A stretch of 7,469 bases of DNA from Actinomycetales bacterium (lineage in GTDB: Bacteria > Actinomycetota > Actinomycetes > Mycobacteriales > Mycobacteriaceae). Positions 6,837-7,469 of the stretch are shown one piece after another. How positions within the stretch are numbered: position 1 is the stretch's first letter; each line of letters opens with the position of its first letter. Location: NCBI GenBank assembly GCA_012838715.1, contig DUOR01000045.1, forward strand, positions 1 to 7,469. The letters run 5' to 3'. The translations under genes were made by a program, and so were the position numbers. Below the pieces are notes generated by a model, which worked only from the letters and a program-made list of their open reading frames with translations, was not told the DNA's origin and made no database searches.

Positions 6837-6875
6837 AAAAGCCCGCCACACCTCACGGATCGGGGTATGGCGGGC
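6837..6875 (-). terminator. Rho-independent terminator of pyk
   Basis: Arms 6841-6854 and 6862-6875 pair over about 14 bp, with one mismatch and one G-U pair; the outer 8 bp (GCCCGCCA/TGGCGGGC) are perfect. The loop is 7 bases, and on the minus strand the stem is followed directly by TTTT (6840-6837). Strand and position fit termination of pyk, about 80 bases after its stop. Confidence 0.72.
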
Positions 6876-6893
6876 CATGGCTGATGTGCGGCC

Positions 6894-6929
6894 GCGGGGG
6901 TGGGTCACACCCCCGCCGCCGGACGGCGG
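6894..6929. repeat. Two adjacent GC-rich stem-loops in the pyk 3' region
   Basis: CGGGGGTG-GGTCA-CACCCCCG (6895-6915, extendable by one pair) and CCGCC-GGAC-GGCGG (6916-6929) sit back to back between the pyk stop and its terminator. They have no U-runs of their own. They may stabilise the 3' end of the pyk mRNA or help termination. Confidence 0.5.
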
Positions 6930-6953
6930 ATGTCGCCGGTCGGCCGGGAGCGG

Positions 6954-7469
6954 TTACGCCTCCGCGCTGACGTCCTCGCCGAGCATGTGCACGTGGACGA
7001 GGTTGGTGTTGCCCTCGTTGCCCGGGGGCGAACCGGCGACGACGACCATCATGTCGCCGCGGCGGTACTCGCGCATGGTCAGCAGCGACTCGTCGACGGC
7101 GGTCATCATTTCGTCGGTGGTGCGCACGTCGCGGGTGAGGAACGTTTCCGCGCCCCAGGTCAGCGCCAGCTGCGAGCGGACGTGCGGGTTCGGGGTGAAC
7201 ACCAGCAGCGGCAGCCGCGAGTGCAGGCGGGCGACGCGGCGGGCGGTATCGCCGGAGGAGGTGAAGGCGACCAGCGCGCGGGCGTTGAGTCGCTCGCCGA
7301 TGTCGCGGGCGGCGTAGGAGATGACGCCGCGCTTGGTGCGGGGCACGTGGGTCAGCGCCGGCACCTCGCCGTCGCGCTCGGCGGCCTGCACGATGCGGGC
7401 CATGGTGCGCACGGTGGTCTCCGGGTACTTGCCGACGGAGGTCTCGCCGGAGAGCATGACCGCGTCGGC
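6954..7469 (-). CDS. pyk: Pyruvate kinase, C-terminal part (5' end outside window)
   Basis: Catalyses PEP + ADP to pyruvate + ATP, the last step of glycolysis, in the cytoplasm. Only the last 171 residues are visible, and the frame is open to the right edge. It begins in ADAVMLSGETSVGKYP, the conserved end of the barrel domain. The C domain then has TKRGVISYAARDIGERLNA, ALVAFTSSGDTARRVARLHS (the effector-site loop region), FTPNPHVRSQLALTWGAE, and the terminal GDMMVVVAGSPPGNEGNTNLVHVHMLGED. This closely follows mycobacterial and corynebacterial Pyk. There is no C-terminal phosphohistidine extension of the kind found in some Bacillus enzymes. TAA stop at 6954-6956, followed by three stem-loops. 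The methionine at 7457 is internal. It lies directly upstream of glgP on the same strand, 141 bases apart, probably transcribed separately. Confidence 0.96.
   Translation of the reverse strand, partial: ADAVMLSGETSVGKYPETTVRTMARIVQAAERDGEVPALTHVPRTKRGVISYAARDIGERLNARALVAFTSSGDTARRVARLHSRLPLLVFTPNPHVRSQLALTWGAETFLTRDVRTTDEMMTAVDESLLTMREYRRGDMMVVVAGSPPGNEGNTNLVHVHMLGEDVSAEA

Noticed and set aside
4146..6884. Very long plus-strand open frame (912 codons) antisense to glgP
   Set aside because: Composition (Val/Gly/His/Ala/Asp) is that of a codon-biased antisense frame. glgP on the other strand has all its catalytic motifs, so this is not evidence of a second gene.
6813..6908. 32-residue N-terminal extension of GlgP from GTG at 6908, or ATG at 6878
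   Set aside because: The extension would encode through the pyk terminator stem, has no resemblance to GlgP N-termini, and the family start (MKATG...) fits the ATG at 6812.

Overview
This looks like ordinary chromosomal DNA from a high-GC actinobacterium, most likely Corynebacterium or a close relative. The evidence is the strong G/C bias at third codon positions, an actinobacterial-type glycogen phosphorylase (GlgP with an N-terminal DUF3417 region), a pyruvate kinase C-terminus of mycobacterial/corynebacterial type, and a gene start that looks leaderless. The genus is an inference from protein resemblance; there is no rRNA or other decisive marker. I see no mobile element, CRISPR array, tRNA or rRNA gene, phage gene or toxin-antitoxin pair.

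Layout: (1) 3-929, plus strand: a luciferase-like flavin oxidoreductase of the BA3436 type, cut at its 5' end by the window edge. (2) 926-2053, minus strand: an Old Yellow Enzyme-type ene-reductase, convergent with gene 1; the two stop codons overlap. (3) 2194-4092, minus strand: a BCCT-family (betaine/carnitine/choline-type) secondary transporter with an unusual substrate site and a long acidic C-terminal tail. (4) 4212-6812, minus strand: alpha-glucan/maltodextrin phosphorylase glgP. (5) 6954-7469, minus strand: the C-terminal part of pyruvate kinase pyk, which runs off the right edge.

The four minus-strand genes run pyk > glgP > BCCT transporter > ene-reductase, with gaps of about 120-140 bases. 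Each gap holds inverted repeats that look like terminators, so they are probably separate transcription units, not one operon. pyk and glgP both belong to central carbon metabolism: GlgP makes glucose-1-phosphate from storage glucan and Pyk performs the last step of glycolysis. The transporter probably imports a compatible solute or another zwitterion by Na+ symport. The two flavin enzymes at the left probably reduce or oxidise small organic molecules; their substrates cannot be read from sequence.

I found no convincing new system. The best second-look items are the transporter's altered aromatic box and glycine stretch, the bactofilin-like patch and acidic tail at its C-terminus, and the compact hairpin-plus-promoter junctions ahead of glgP and the ene-reductase gene.
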